Shown here piece by piece: positions 1 to 18,017 of a stretch of DNA of 38,537 bases. Source of the stretch: Plantago elongata (taxonomy: Eukaryota; Streptophyta; Magnoliopsida; Lamiales; Plantaginaceae); NCBI GenBank assembly GCA_036897095.1, contig JAYMSP010000948.1, positions 1 through 38,537 of the forward strand, read 5' to 3'. Numbering within the stretch: position 1 is the first letter of the stretch; every line of letters starts with the position of its first letter. The notes under the pieces are model-generated. The model searched no databases and had not been told where the DNA came from. It was given only the letters and a program-made list of their open reading frames with translations. A program made the translations under genes and the position numbers.

Positions 1-1
1 T

Positions 2-178
2 ATGACCATAAACAAGAGTCAGGGACAATCTCTCGCCCATGTTGGTCTTTATTTGCCTAACCCAGTATTCAGTCACGTTCAGCTTTATGTTGCTTTCTCA
101 AGAGTCACATCGAGAAAAGGTTTGAAGGTATTGATACTGGATGAAGAGGGAAAACCACCGATACCACAACTAACGTGA
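2..178 (+). pseudogene. C-terminal end of a Helitron PIF1-like helicase (cut by window edge)
   Basis: An open frame runs from the left edge to TGA at 176-178. It reads [11 protein letters not shown], then [19 protein letters not shown]. This is the conserved end of PIF1-type superfamily 1 helicases: the TINKSQGQ and YVALSR blocks are the last helicase motifs. In plant genomes such sequences are nearly always the RepHel protein of Helitron rolling-circle transposons. The gene starts left of the window, so its integrity cannot be judged. A Helitron-like 3' terminus at 527-555 supports this reading over a cellular PIF1. The first visible ATG at position 2 is internal and not a start. Confidence 0.8.
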
Positions 179-401
179 TTTATAAGGAAGTTTATATAAC
201 CTTTAGATGTCTGCATGAATTATTATTTTTCATATTTTTGGTTGTTATTTTGAAATACTTTAAATTGTGAAATTATGTCGAAGTTACTTTGCACTTTTTC
301 ATATATCATTCGATCATGTATAACTTTTATAATTTTTTCTGATAATTTTAACTATTCTTTACTATATTTGACTTTCTGAATTTACTTATTTATTAACTGT
401 T

Positions 402-509
402 AATATAACATTTTTTTATTAATTAACATGAAGTATAGCATTACAATTACAATTGTTGAACAAGACGAATTTATCAATCGATTCTAGATGCAAATCACCA
501 ATATAACAT
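402..509 (-). repeat. SINE-1, 5'-truncated copy with 10-bp target-site duplication
   Basis: The body at 412-499 matches the 3' part of the longer SINE at 15792-15990, in the same orientation: a T-run, then attaattaacatg, and ending in tgcaaatcacc. The body is flanked by a direct repeat, aatataacat, at 402-411 and 500-509. The tRNA-like head is missing, so this is a 5'-truncated retroposed copy. It lies inside the 3' region of the Helitron and inserted after it. Confidence 0.8.
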
Positions 510-526
510 GATAAAAGTAAATATTC

Positions 527-555
527 CCGTGGAATCGCCACGGATTAGTACTAGT
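527..555 (+). mobile_element. Helitron 3' terminus (hairpin plus CTAG-T)
   Basis: A 6-bp stem CCGTGG (527-532) pairs with CCACGG (538-543) around a 5-nt loop. Seven bases later comes CTAG (551-554), followed by T. A short GC-rich hairpin just upstream of CTRR, with the element ending before T, is the known Helitron 3' signature. It sits about 350 bp after the helicase stop codon, so both probably belong to one element, which would end at 554. Confidence 0.6.
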
Positions 556-851
556 ATTATTATAGTACTAAATAAACTTTTAAAAACTTTAAATATAATA
601 AATTTTAGTAATTCACAAATCAGTATCATAGGTTATATTCTTTAGTAAATGTATTTGTTTGGTTTTGTTGGACGAAATATGTGGCACCTATTTTGTTTGA
701 AGTTTTGTAGTTTGTTCAAGTTATTATTTTATAAAAATCTTATATAGTAGTATTTATAAAAACAAATACTACTATATAAGTACTGTAAAATACTTATATA
801 GTACTTATATAGTAGTATTTGTTTTTATGTAAACTAGACTTATCCTTTAGA
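556..851. promoter_or_regulatory. Spacer upstream of CCB4 with a long perfect hairpin
   Basis: This short AT-rich interval lies between the Helitron end and the CCB4-like start codon and must hold that gene's proximal promoter. It contains a 17-bp perfect inverted repeat (739-755 with 764-780, 8-nt loop). A third, direct copy of the same sequence lies at about 796-819 and ends only about 30 bp before the ATG. No unambiguous TATA box can be separated from the TATATAG repeats themselves. Confidence 0.4.
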
Positions 852-1697
852 ATGGAAGGTGGAGTACTCCTCCGCTTGGTAACTCCATCAAACCAATCAG
901 CTTGTCATTTTGGTTATCGTTCTCGTAAGCAGTTCATCAGGTGCTCTCTAAACCGACTGAATGGTTCCAAGGGCTCGGAATGGGTGGCCAAATGGGTGTC
1001 CAACAACGATGACTTGGTCCGTAGCTTGCCTATATATGTTGGAGGTGCATCACTTCTAGCCGTGCTTTTCAACCGGACAGTTTCCGGGATAGCTCCTGTT
1101 GCTGATGCTAGCACTTCACAGTCACGGGCAGACTTGTTGACACTCGGTTTGGCCGTAACCAACGTTCTCAACGGTCTCGTGTGGCTCTCAATTAGACCGA
1201 AAACTATTTATGTTGTTAATCCACAAGGGATAGAATGTCGAAGATTATATCCTCAACTGTCTGACTCTGTTGTTTCTGAGTTGCTCTGGGCGTGGGAGTC
1301 CTTATCGGATGCAACATGTTGTAGGTCGTTGGTCGTTGTATACGATGGCATTTGCGTGTTGCAAATAGGATCGGCTGCATACGACAATGGCGAAGAAGCT
1401 GTGTCTGTGGATGTTGATAAGTTGATGCAAGGATCGATTTGTAGTGGTGTTGTGAAATCTGGATCGCAGAGTTATTTGGCTAACTTGTCGTTGTATCCTG
1501 GGAAATCGGAGCTTCCGTTTCTGCCTCAGAATACGCAGGCTGTTATCTTACAACCTCTTGGAGATAAAGGATTTGCGATAATTGGTGGTGATACAATCAG
1601 GGGATTTACGAGTTCTGATCAGGCTTGGATCACACTAGTGGGAGAGAAGTTGGATTCTACACTTGCAAAAGCTCTAACTGAGAGTAGTAGAGTATAG
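852..1697 (+). CDS. CCB4: CCB4-like protein: cofactor assembly of cytochrome b6f (complex C), chloroplast
   Basis: The protein has 281 residues. CCB proteins act in the thylakoid membrane to attach haem c(i) covalently to cytochrome b6. I recognise the CCB4 family from blocks such as LVRSLPIYVGGASLLAVL, NGLVWLSIRPK, VSELLWAWESLS, SYLANLSLYPG and AVILQPLGDKG. The first 45 residues are rich in Ser, Arg and Asn with few acidic residues, as in a transit peptide. Two hydrophobic segments (about residues 57-72 and 92-112) are likely membrane spans. I chose ATG 852 (MEGGVLL); the frame continues upstream to a TTG at 819, but only through hairpin sequence. The gene is uninterrupted by introns here. 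The identification is from memory of the family. Confidence 0.8.
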   Translation: MEGGVLLRLVTPSNQSACHFGYRSRKQFIRCSLNRLNGSKGSEWVAKWVSNNDDLVRSLPIYVGGASLLAVLFNRTVSGIAPVADASTSQSRADLLTLGLAVTNVLNGLVWLSIRPKTIYVVNPQGIECRRLYPQLSDSVVSELLWAWESLSDATCCRSLVVVYDGICVLQIGSAAYDNGEEAVSVDVDKLMQGSICSGVVKSGSQSYLANLSLYPGKSELPFLPQNTQAVILQPLGDKGFAIIGGDTIRGFTSSDQAWITLVGEKLDSTLAKALTESSRV

Positions 1698-1886
1698 GTG
1701 AACAGCAACATTTATGTCCTGCTGCAGAGCTTTCAATTGAAGTATCAGGCCTCGATTTTGTGCATAACATAGTTTGAACCGTATTTCTTATTTATGTTGT
1801 GAACTATGTTTTGATTCTGCTTAAATTCATGTAGATGCTTTTACCACAAACAACACTACCTGGGATTAATCCAAATTAGAACAGCT
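1698..1886 (+). other. CCB4 3' flank
   Basis: This is the probable 3' UTR of the CCB4-like gene. It is AT-rich, with no clear poly(A) signal cluster and no other feature seen. It abuts the oppositely oriented coding-like fragment at 1887-2117. Confidence 0.35.
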
Positions 1887-2117
1887 CTACCCTTCACGCT
1901 CAACTGGATCACTCACACTTCCGAGCTCATATAATAAGTTCATTAGGTCGATTAGAACAGTGACCTTCACTGTGAATTTGGAAGCTAACGGCTTTCGAAG
2001 AATCTTTTTTATTCTGTTGAAGGCGAATGGGTGCACACCTCCAGGATCAGAGCAATATATAACAACTCGAGTGAGTTGATCTAAATCAATCAGTGAACGA
2101 GATCTATCCTCCAGAGT
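1887..2117 (-). pseudogene. Unidentified coding-like fragment, C-terminal exon type
   Basis: The minus strand is open for 76 codons, from just after a TAA at 2118-2120 to TAG at 1887-1889. It has no plausible ATG start. The composition is protein-like: about 20 residues in it reads VVIYCSDPGGVHPFAFNRIK, and further on comes KVTVLIDLMNLLYELG. A possible splice acceptor (ctctggag) lies near 2111. This looks like the last exon of a gene or a stranded gene fragment. The 475 bp upstream towards the ubiquitin protease shows no obvious partner exon. I do not recognise the family. It could also be chance, though the hydrophobic pattern argues against that. Confidence 0.35.
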
Positions 2118-2313
2118 TTAGAGGTAAAAAACAAAATGCCCCAAAAACAAGGATGTAGAGTAACAAAATTACTCAATATAACTATTGAAAGGTTGCGAGA
2201 ACAGCAACATTTGGATGCACCAAAAACTGTCAAAAAAATGTGGTCTAAGTTACAACAGAATGTGGTTTTACTACAATAGCTTGCTGGTCAAATGATTATT
2301 CCTGTATATGAAC

Positions 2314-2573
2314 CTCTTCGACTCAAGTTTAACTATGTAATTTCGCTATGCTATGATCTCTCGCACATCATTCTATACCATGTCGGGTCTTTCCTTTCAA
2401 ATGTTGAAAGATTCCCAACTTCAACTGTATGTTTCCCAAGACACAAAAAATGCTAACCAATAATGTACTTCTGATGATCTAATGGGAGTAAAACTTCCAG
2501 TCAACCACCACCAGTCAACCACCACAATCCGTCTCACCACCACCACTCTTCGACTCAAGTTTAACTATGTAAT
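2314..2573. repeat. 28-bp perfect direct repeat enclosing about 204 bp
   Basis: The sequence beginning ctcttcgactcaag and ending ctatgtaat occurs at 2314-2341 and, identically, at 2546-2573. The second copy ends 21 bp before the stop codon of the ubiquitin protease gene as read on this strand. The repeat therefore lies in that gene's 3' flank or 3' UTR. The enclosed segment ends in a CCA/CCACC-rich stretch. Confidence 0.7.
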
Positions 2574-2594
2574 CAAGCTCTTCCTACTGCGCAG

Positions 2595-10956
<8,362 letters not shown>

Positions 10957-11772
10957 TTCTCGAATGTGTGTGTGTGTACGAGTGTGCAATTGAATGAATT
11001 GAGCAAATGGCGAAGGTTCAGGAATGGTGAAGGAGATTCACATCAGAGAAATCGACGGATTTGCAGAGAATGAAATTTGCAAATGGAAAATGAAATTGAT
11101 TTCTGTTTCCAATTTATATTATTTTAGTCACATGGAATAATATAATTTTGAAATTTAGAGATGGATATGCGGAAAAAAGGTGCTTTGCTATTATTTCACT
11201 GTCTAAAATGTACTGACTCTAAAATGTACTGACCTGATGAATCACAGTATTAAATTCTTACCACAGAGCTTTTGCTAGTCAAGATTGCATAGTTATTTGA
11301 CCAAAAAGTACCAAAAATATCTTTAATATTGTAGACTACAAAAAATTAAAGTGGAAAAGAAATAATTTTTTATACTCAAATTAACTTGTAGCGTGTCATA
11401 CACTTATTATTAATAACGATATACAACTTCAGAGAAGTTACATAATACACGTATATTTAGAGATATTTAGAAACCTATTAAATTCGAAAATCTAAGTGTC
11501 CAAAATAGTAAAAGTGGATTACAATGATTCACGTTGGCAAGGGCAGTTACACTTCTACTGGGAGTGGGTGCGAGCTTCGTTGCCATCAACGTGCAATTGG
11601 ATTCTTTTTTTTTTTTTTTAAACAATGTGATTAGATTCTCATAACCGAGTATTACGATGCTCCGATGATATTATTGTAAAATGCAAAGACAAGAAACCAT
11701 GTGTAGTCAATATGAATATTGTGATTTGTACATATTAAGTTCAGAAGTAAAAATAAGTTACATACAAAATAC
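10957..11772. other. UBP 5' UTR and promoter region
   Basis: The region upstream of the ubiquitin protease ATG (gene on the minus strand). A TATA-like AATATAAATT lies at 11111-11120 on the minus strand, about 155 nt before the ATG. Between the two is a stretch that is CT-rich on the coding strand, common in plant 5' UTRs. A 15-base T-run occurs near 11607. No gene is seen. Confidence 0.4.
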
Positions 11773-11952
11773 TCATAATTCATTTACGTTGTTTGTTGTG
11801 TATCGATTATAGCTCAATGCAGCATGAAGATATGCTCCTAGTCGCTTCAAAACACTATACATGTGTTGCCTTGGGCTCTTTGTGCAAACCCATACGTTTT
11901 GATAGCAATGAACCTTGGTGGCATCCAATACATGTTTAACTTGTGTTTGTGG
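11773..11952 (-). pseudogene. Unidentified protein-coding remnant with an in-frame stop
   Basis: The minus strand is open for 60 codons from just after a TAG (11953-11955) to TGA (11773-11775). The protein-like core reads VHCYQNVWVCTKSPRQHMY, then VLKRLGAYLHAA. Sensible residues continue a little upstream across the TAG, which suggests a broken gene. There is no ATG in a suitable place and no obvious companion exon. I do not recognise the family. Confidence 0.35.
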
Positions 11953-12446
11953 CTAGCTCGTGCTACTCGTAACGAAATTTAACCTAGACACATTCAATGA
12001 TACATTACATAAGAAAAAAAGAAATAATTATTTCATCTTGAAAGATAGTCTTTGTAGCTATTCCATATAATCTTAATGTAAAACTGAAATTTATATTAGA
12101 TGTCGAGCATGACATTTAATATGATAATATTATTATTGTCGAGAATTGAGATTGAAAGTTGAAACAATTCGCTTAAGTATGGAAAAGTTGGATACTTGAA
12201 AGCATCAACTTTGACATTTAAATAAAACAATATTATTAATACATAAATTGAATTACTGTTCATTATTAAAGTCATTTTAAAAATAAATTATTGATACGCA
12301 CCTAACCTTATATTTTACCTTCACCATGCGCCTAAATCAAGAATTTGTCCTTACCTCCACCAATATTCTTATGTTTACTCATTTCACACACTTGGGAAAT
12401 TAACACAATCTTATTTTGTACAAATTAAGGTTGCTGTCCAAATTAA

Positions 12447-12692
12447 TTAAAAGAGAATTGTACAGGCGCATGTTCATACAAGCCGCCTATCGGTCTATCG
12501 TCATTTTTAAGAAGGGACGCTTTTAAGTTTAAGCATTGCACACGACAGTCTCTTGGCTTTACTCTAGCCATCGTACTTGTTTCTCAAAATCATTCGGATG
12601 TATTTTTGTTCCATGGGAGTTTCGGCATGAGCAGTTCATTTTTAGGGACAGTTGTTTCCTGCTCCGTATGTTATAAACGAATTCACTCTAGC
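12447..12692 (+). other. Open stretch of 82 codons without a start codon
   Basis: The plus strand is open from after TAA (12444-12446) to TAA (12693-12695). It encodes a Cys- and Ser-rich peptide including FKHCTRQSLGFTLAIVL and CSYKPPIGLSSFLRR. No ATG lies near its beginning. It could be the last exon of a degraded gene or a chance open frame. I cannot name a family. Confidence 0.15.
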
Positions 12693-13080
12693 TAAAGAAC
12701 AACCATGAGAGAAAAACGGTGTACACTTACCACGTTGCTGGTGTGAAAAAGAATGGTTTCATAGTTCAAATCATACAGAATGTCAAATTGCGCATGAGAA
12801 AGATGAATTACACATCGCCGAACAGAATCAAAGTTACACAATACAACCCCTATCATACATTAAATACCAACCACACCTCTTGTATAGGACTGAATGTCCT
12901 CTCGAGCAGTAATAGGAACGAATGTCCTCTCAAGTATTAATAGGACCGAAAGTCCTCTCAGATGATGCATCTCTAAAGACTAGTAACAAGAAACTATTAA
13001 GCCTGCTCACCAGAAAACCCAAAAAAAAACAGAAGCGGAGAAAACCAATAAAATTACTATGTTTTACCTAGTTACCAACC

Positions 13081-13277
13081 TCATACTCATTTACATCTTT
13101 GGGAGCCCTGAGCCAGTCTCTTCCAGCTACTCAGATATGACTGTCTTCGCAACTTGTCGAGTCCTGCAGTCATCTATCAATGCAACTTGACCATGCCTGG
13201 CGCCAAGTCACTATCCCATCCTTGCAATCTCATACTCATATACATCTTTGGGAGCCCTCCAGTCTCTTCCAGCAGCT
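13081..13277. repeat. Two diverged copies of a ~46-bp segment, 149 bp apart
   Basis: The segment tcatactcatttacatcttt through gagccagtctcttccagc at 13081-13127 recurs at 13230-13276 with one substitution and a small deletion. It lies just beyond the stop codon of the BSL gene, probably in its 3' UTR or 3' flank. Confidence 0.6.
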
Positions 13278-13447
13278 CTTGCCTTCAAAAACAGTACAAC
13301 TTGTCCGGGAATTCTCCGTGATACAAACTATGTACAAATCTCTGCATAATGCCACCATGTGTTCTTACTTGTTAGACACAGTGCCATAAGGTCTAGGACA
13401 ACTGTTGTGGTGGTGGTGGTGGGCTGTTGGTTTGTATAATCATAGAA

Positions 13448-16400
13448 CTAAGTAAGCAAACCTCGGTCGTTAGTAACTTGAGGACGTCCTCTAGTTGGAG
13501 TTGCTGGTCGATTAGCATTCAGTTCCTAAATTCAAAACCAGATTTGAAACAAAAAGCGAACAAGTTTATCCCATGTCATGTAAATAATGGAAGATTTATT
13601 GGAAAGTAAATGTAGCAACTAGCAACTACTGTAGCACCTGCATCCACGTGTCTTCAATATGTCGTTCAGGAGAATTTTCTGCCGAAGAAATTGCAGGAGG
13701 CAATGGATGAATTAGCTTTGGGACAACTACTAGATCTCTACCCAAAACCAAGATAGCACCTGCATTATTTGCCGTACCTGAGAAAATCAAGAAAGAAATT
13801 AGGTTTCGTTCTTTTTATTTGAAAACCATTAATTTCATTACTTCAATTCAGTTCAGATAAAGATCAGATCTGCTTAGTTGAATTTTATACTACAAATAAA
13901 TTCAGTTATGTTGAGACGAAGAGAACAGAGCCCTACCAGCACTCCAAAATTTTCAGTGACTGAATGAAAGTTGGGCTTAACATGTAATGATAAACACTTA
14001 CCACAGTAGTTTGTGGCTGAAAAGAGAGTAATTAAATGCCCCTGAGCAAATCTTTCAAATCCATCCATGACGCACTCGTGTGCTCTAACAATCAACTGAA
14101 GATCATTGTTGTTACAAAATTCCAAAACACGATCAGGCTGGACAGAAATTTTTTATCAGTTAGAGAATGTTTCTTACTGCAAATTTATACAAACATCCAA
14201 CTAAATGTACGTGGCAGTACTAAGAGAATGCAAACTCAGATATTATTGTAAATAACTAGAGAGCAGAACTGCAGAAGACGTGTCATGGTAATAACAGCAT
14301 ACTGGCCCAAATATCCAAATTGTACAACATTGAAAACTCATGAACGTGATCAAGACCAAAACACAACCATGAGTGAGTGAACTTAAAAGCTTGCTTTTCA
14401 CGATTCTACTAGGCATAAGTAAATATGCTCTAGAACACTGACTAGGATTGTGCCAGCCACAAGCAATGCAGAAGAAAAGCCCACTAAAACCTATTAATAT
14501 CTCTAACACTCCAGAATAAGAGGTCCAGTAAATTATTCCCACACTTGACATCCTTATCTCAATTTACCAAGACCTACCCCAGAACCAGATATACTGTACA
14601 TCAGAGGGCGTGTAGATATAATAGACACAAATTCGTGTAACATCACTGTTGCTCACAATTGATTAATGTTCATTTCAGATAAAACCTCAACACCATTCAT
14701 CTCAGTGCGTACAATTCCAGACACTAGAATCTCTGAAGAAAGACACCTATGTCATTGCTAACAGAATGACCATATATTCTACACTTTTTTTTTTTTTTTT
14801 TGAGGCTAAAGGGGGACTCAAACCCCTGACCTATTGGTTGGAGGTGAAGCGTCTTACCAACTGAGCTGCGCTTCGTTGTCACCATATATTCTACACATAA
14901 TGCAGAAAAGGAAGCAGAGCCCACTCGAATTATATACTTTATCTTTATTGATGTCGAAAAAGGAATTGACAAGAGTATACTTACACCAAAGGTTACTAAT
15001 CCAGGCCCTCGAGCATTGGGACGCAATCCTTCCACGCTGTCGTTCTCAGTGGGATCCGACCTATAGAGACATCCACAAAAAAAAATTAAACAAAACCTCA
15101 AGTAAGAATAGGAAACGGCACTAAAAAGAAAAAGTACAAAAGAGAATGAAATTTACGGACCACAATAAGTCCATTAAAACGATTGAACCGGCTTCCATAG
15201 TAATTGGACGCTGGATATTCTCAATCTGTTCCACATGGTTTATTGATCTCCCAATACCGCCGTGCATACAAATAATTTTCTTTTCAATTAATGCAGCCAG
15301 TGGAAGCCAGTTGAACAATCTGTTTATCCGATGCCACACCCATATTCCATCTCTCTCTCCCTGTTTATATGCACACCAATTACATTACCACCTACCAGCC
15401 TTGATTTATTTGTGAAGATTATTGATATTAATTTTTTTTTGGATGTATTACCATACGCTCAATGCACTCAATCCGAAAGCCAAAAAGCGCATTAATATCT
15501 GCCGCCTCATGATTACCCCGTATCAGATGTACTTGATGTGGATACTCAACCTACATATATATGGATTCAAACGAAGGCATGGCATATCAGATTCGCAGGA
15601 GATTAAGAAAGACCATGCACCACTTTGATATGAGTTTGTACCTTTAAAGCAAGGAGAAGACTCATCGTCTCTAAACTGTGTTGGCCTCGATCAACATAAT
15701 CTCCCAAGAAGAGATAATCGATATACCTGATACAAATCTGAACAAAATCAGAGGTGAAACAAAATCCAACAGTAAAAGAAAAAAGGAGGTTTTTTTTTTT
15801 TTATTAATTAACATGAAATATAGCATTGCAATTACAATTGTTGAACAAGATGAATTTATCAATCAATTCTAGATGCAAATCACCATCAATCTCTATTGAG
15901 AGAATATAATCACCCATTTCGGGGAATCGAACCCGTGACCTCATGGTTACGGGGTGTCTCAGCTTGCCACTCGGCTACAAACGCTTTGACAAAAAAGGAG
16001 GTTAAAGACGAACAGAAAAGTTGTGTTCTGAATTATCATGGCCTCTTATATTTTACTCACTCAAGGCATGTCCCAAGATGTCATGAACAAGAGATAGAAT
16101 CTAAAAAGGACATTTTGAATGAATCATGTATGTCAACCAAATGCATTTTATCATTACATAACAGAGAAGAATACTGATGTTGCACGAGATGAACATTTTC
16201 TTTTCTAGAATTTATATAAAGGGAATATAATGTTAAAGAAGTACCACCAATTAGTAAAGCTGAGGATAGAGCTACGACATGACCAGAATTGTAACCTTCC
16301 TCTCACTATACTCAGCTCTATGTTGCAATGAACAGAACTTTTGATAAATAAGGTATATACGGACAGATATCACGGGGGATGCATCTGTTTCAAGTTTCAG

Positions 16401-17966
16401 CTGCCACAGATGGCCAATTTCTTTTACTACCAGTTATACAAAGGAATCACTTTTATAGTGTCTCATTTCATTTACACCACCGTCATTATTTATTATCGGG
16501 GTGTAGAGGGTCTACCAAAAATGAAAAAGAAAATATGAGATTCATTGTCAGGGACCGACGTAAATGAAACATCAGATAGTAAGCCTCGAAACTTACGCTA
16601 TATCTCCAGCAGTAGAAGGTGATCCGTACTCATCAAAAAGTCGCATAAGATCTCCAAACTGGCCATGTAAGTCACCAAATATCTTAATTGGAGCTTTCAG
16701 CTGCAGTACTGTAGGCTCACTTGCAAATATTCTTTCCGCACTATCACAAAGGTCTGCAATCTCATTACAGTCCAAGAAAAATTGTCTACGAACTGGAGGT
16801 TTCCAGCCACGAGGCTTCAGAAGATGAGTGATCACCTGGATAAAAGCTTAGATTCTTTAAGACCGAAACTTAACCTCCTTATATCACATAAAAAGGAACT
16901 TGAATATATTATGAATCGACAGCCTTGGACGTATTCAGAATTTCAAACTTTTTAGATAATGGCATAATCAAGATAACCACCCAAAACTACATCAAGTAAT
17001 AGTACCCAGAACTCAGAAAACAGGAAGCAAGAACAGCCTGTTTTGACAACTCGATCTAGAAACGAACACATGTTAATTGTATTGTGTGAGAGAGGAAGGA
17101 TACCTTCTTTGGTACACTATTAACTGACATTTGCCGATCTAAGAGTTTTCTTGCTGCTGTTGCACTTTCTGGAGTTCCATAACTCACCCGCCTGCCTTCG
17201 TTTTCAAATTGGTCAATTGAAAGCTGCCTGACCATGCCACCTAGAGCGCCACCAGTCTCTGCGGCTACAACTACCTGGAAATGTAGATAGTACAGATGGA
17301 CCAGTTAAGGATCAAAGTCATACTGTGCTGAGTCATTATTACAGGATTCAAGATACAGACCGCACGATGATGAAGCCGAATTCCAGCCGGTGTCGACAAT
17401 GCAGAGTCAGGCTTGATCAAGTTTGATATTTGTTTTCCACTGGGAGTCGCCTCTGCTCCACGGTCTCTATCAGGTAGCTCAGCTCCCCCATTTTGCTTTG
17501 CTTTAGCAGCTGCTAATGCTGCAGTAATAGCCTCAGCTTCGGCAGCAGAAGCCTCGACTAAGTAGTCGACACCTTTGCTTGGTCTCCTGTGCCAGATTGT
17601 CACATATAGGCAAGTTACCTCTAACAGTACAAACACAAACTAACCCAGGAGTCTAGAGCACAACATGAACGAAATAATTACCTTGAACCTTGGAGCGTCA
17701 CATTTTCTGCACTTGCATCTGAATAAATATCACCGTTCGCGGGTGGAGCTACAGGACTGCCTACCACCACTTCGGCATCAGCAGAATCAGTAGCAGATGC
17801 CCTTGCTCTATCATCAGCAAATCCATATCTTCCTTGCTGCACATTAGATGCATCAGCCGTACCACTTGTTTCAGCAGAAGCTAGATCTTCAGCCTCAAGC
17901 AGGTCATCAAGCAGCACCCCTGTGACAACATATAACCCCATGTCATAATTAATAATGATAATAATG

Positions 17967-18017
<51 letters not shown>

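Noticed and set aside
14834..15124. Plus-strand 96-codon frame overlapping SINE-2 and BSL exon 18
   Set aside because: It runs through a SINE and antisense to a conserved exon.
15905..15975. Possible tRNA gene (A and B boxes)
   Set aside because: The cloverleaf is not complete and the sequence continues into a SINE body with A-tail and target duplications.
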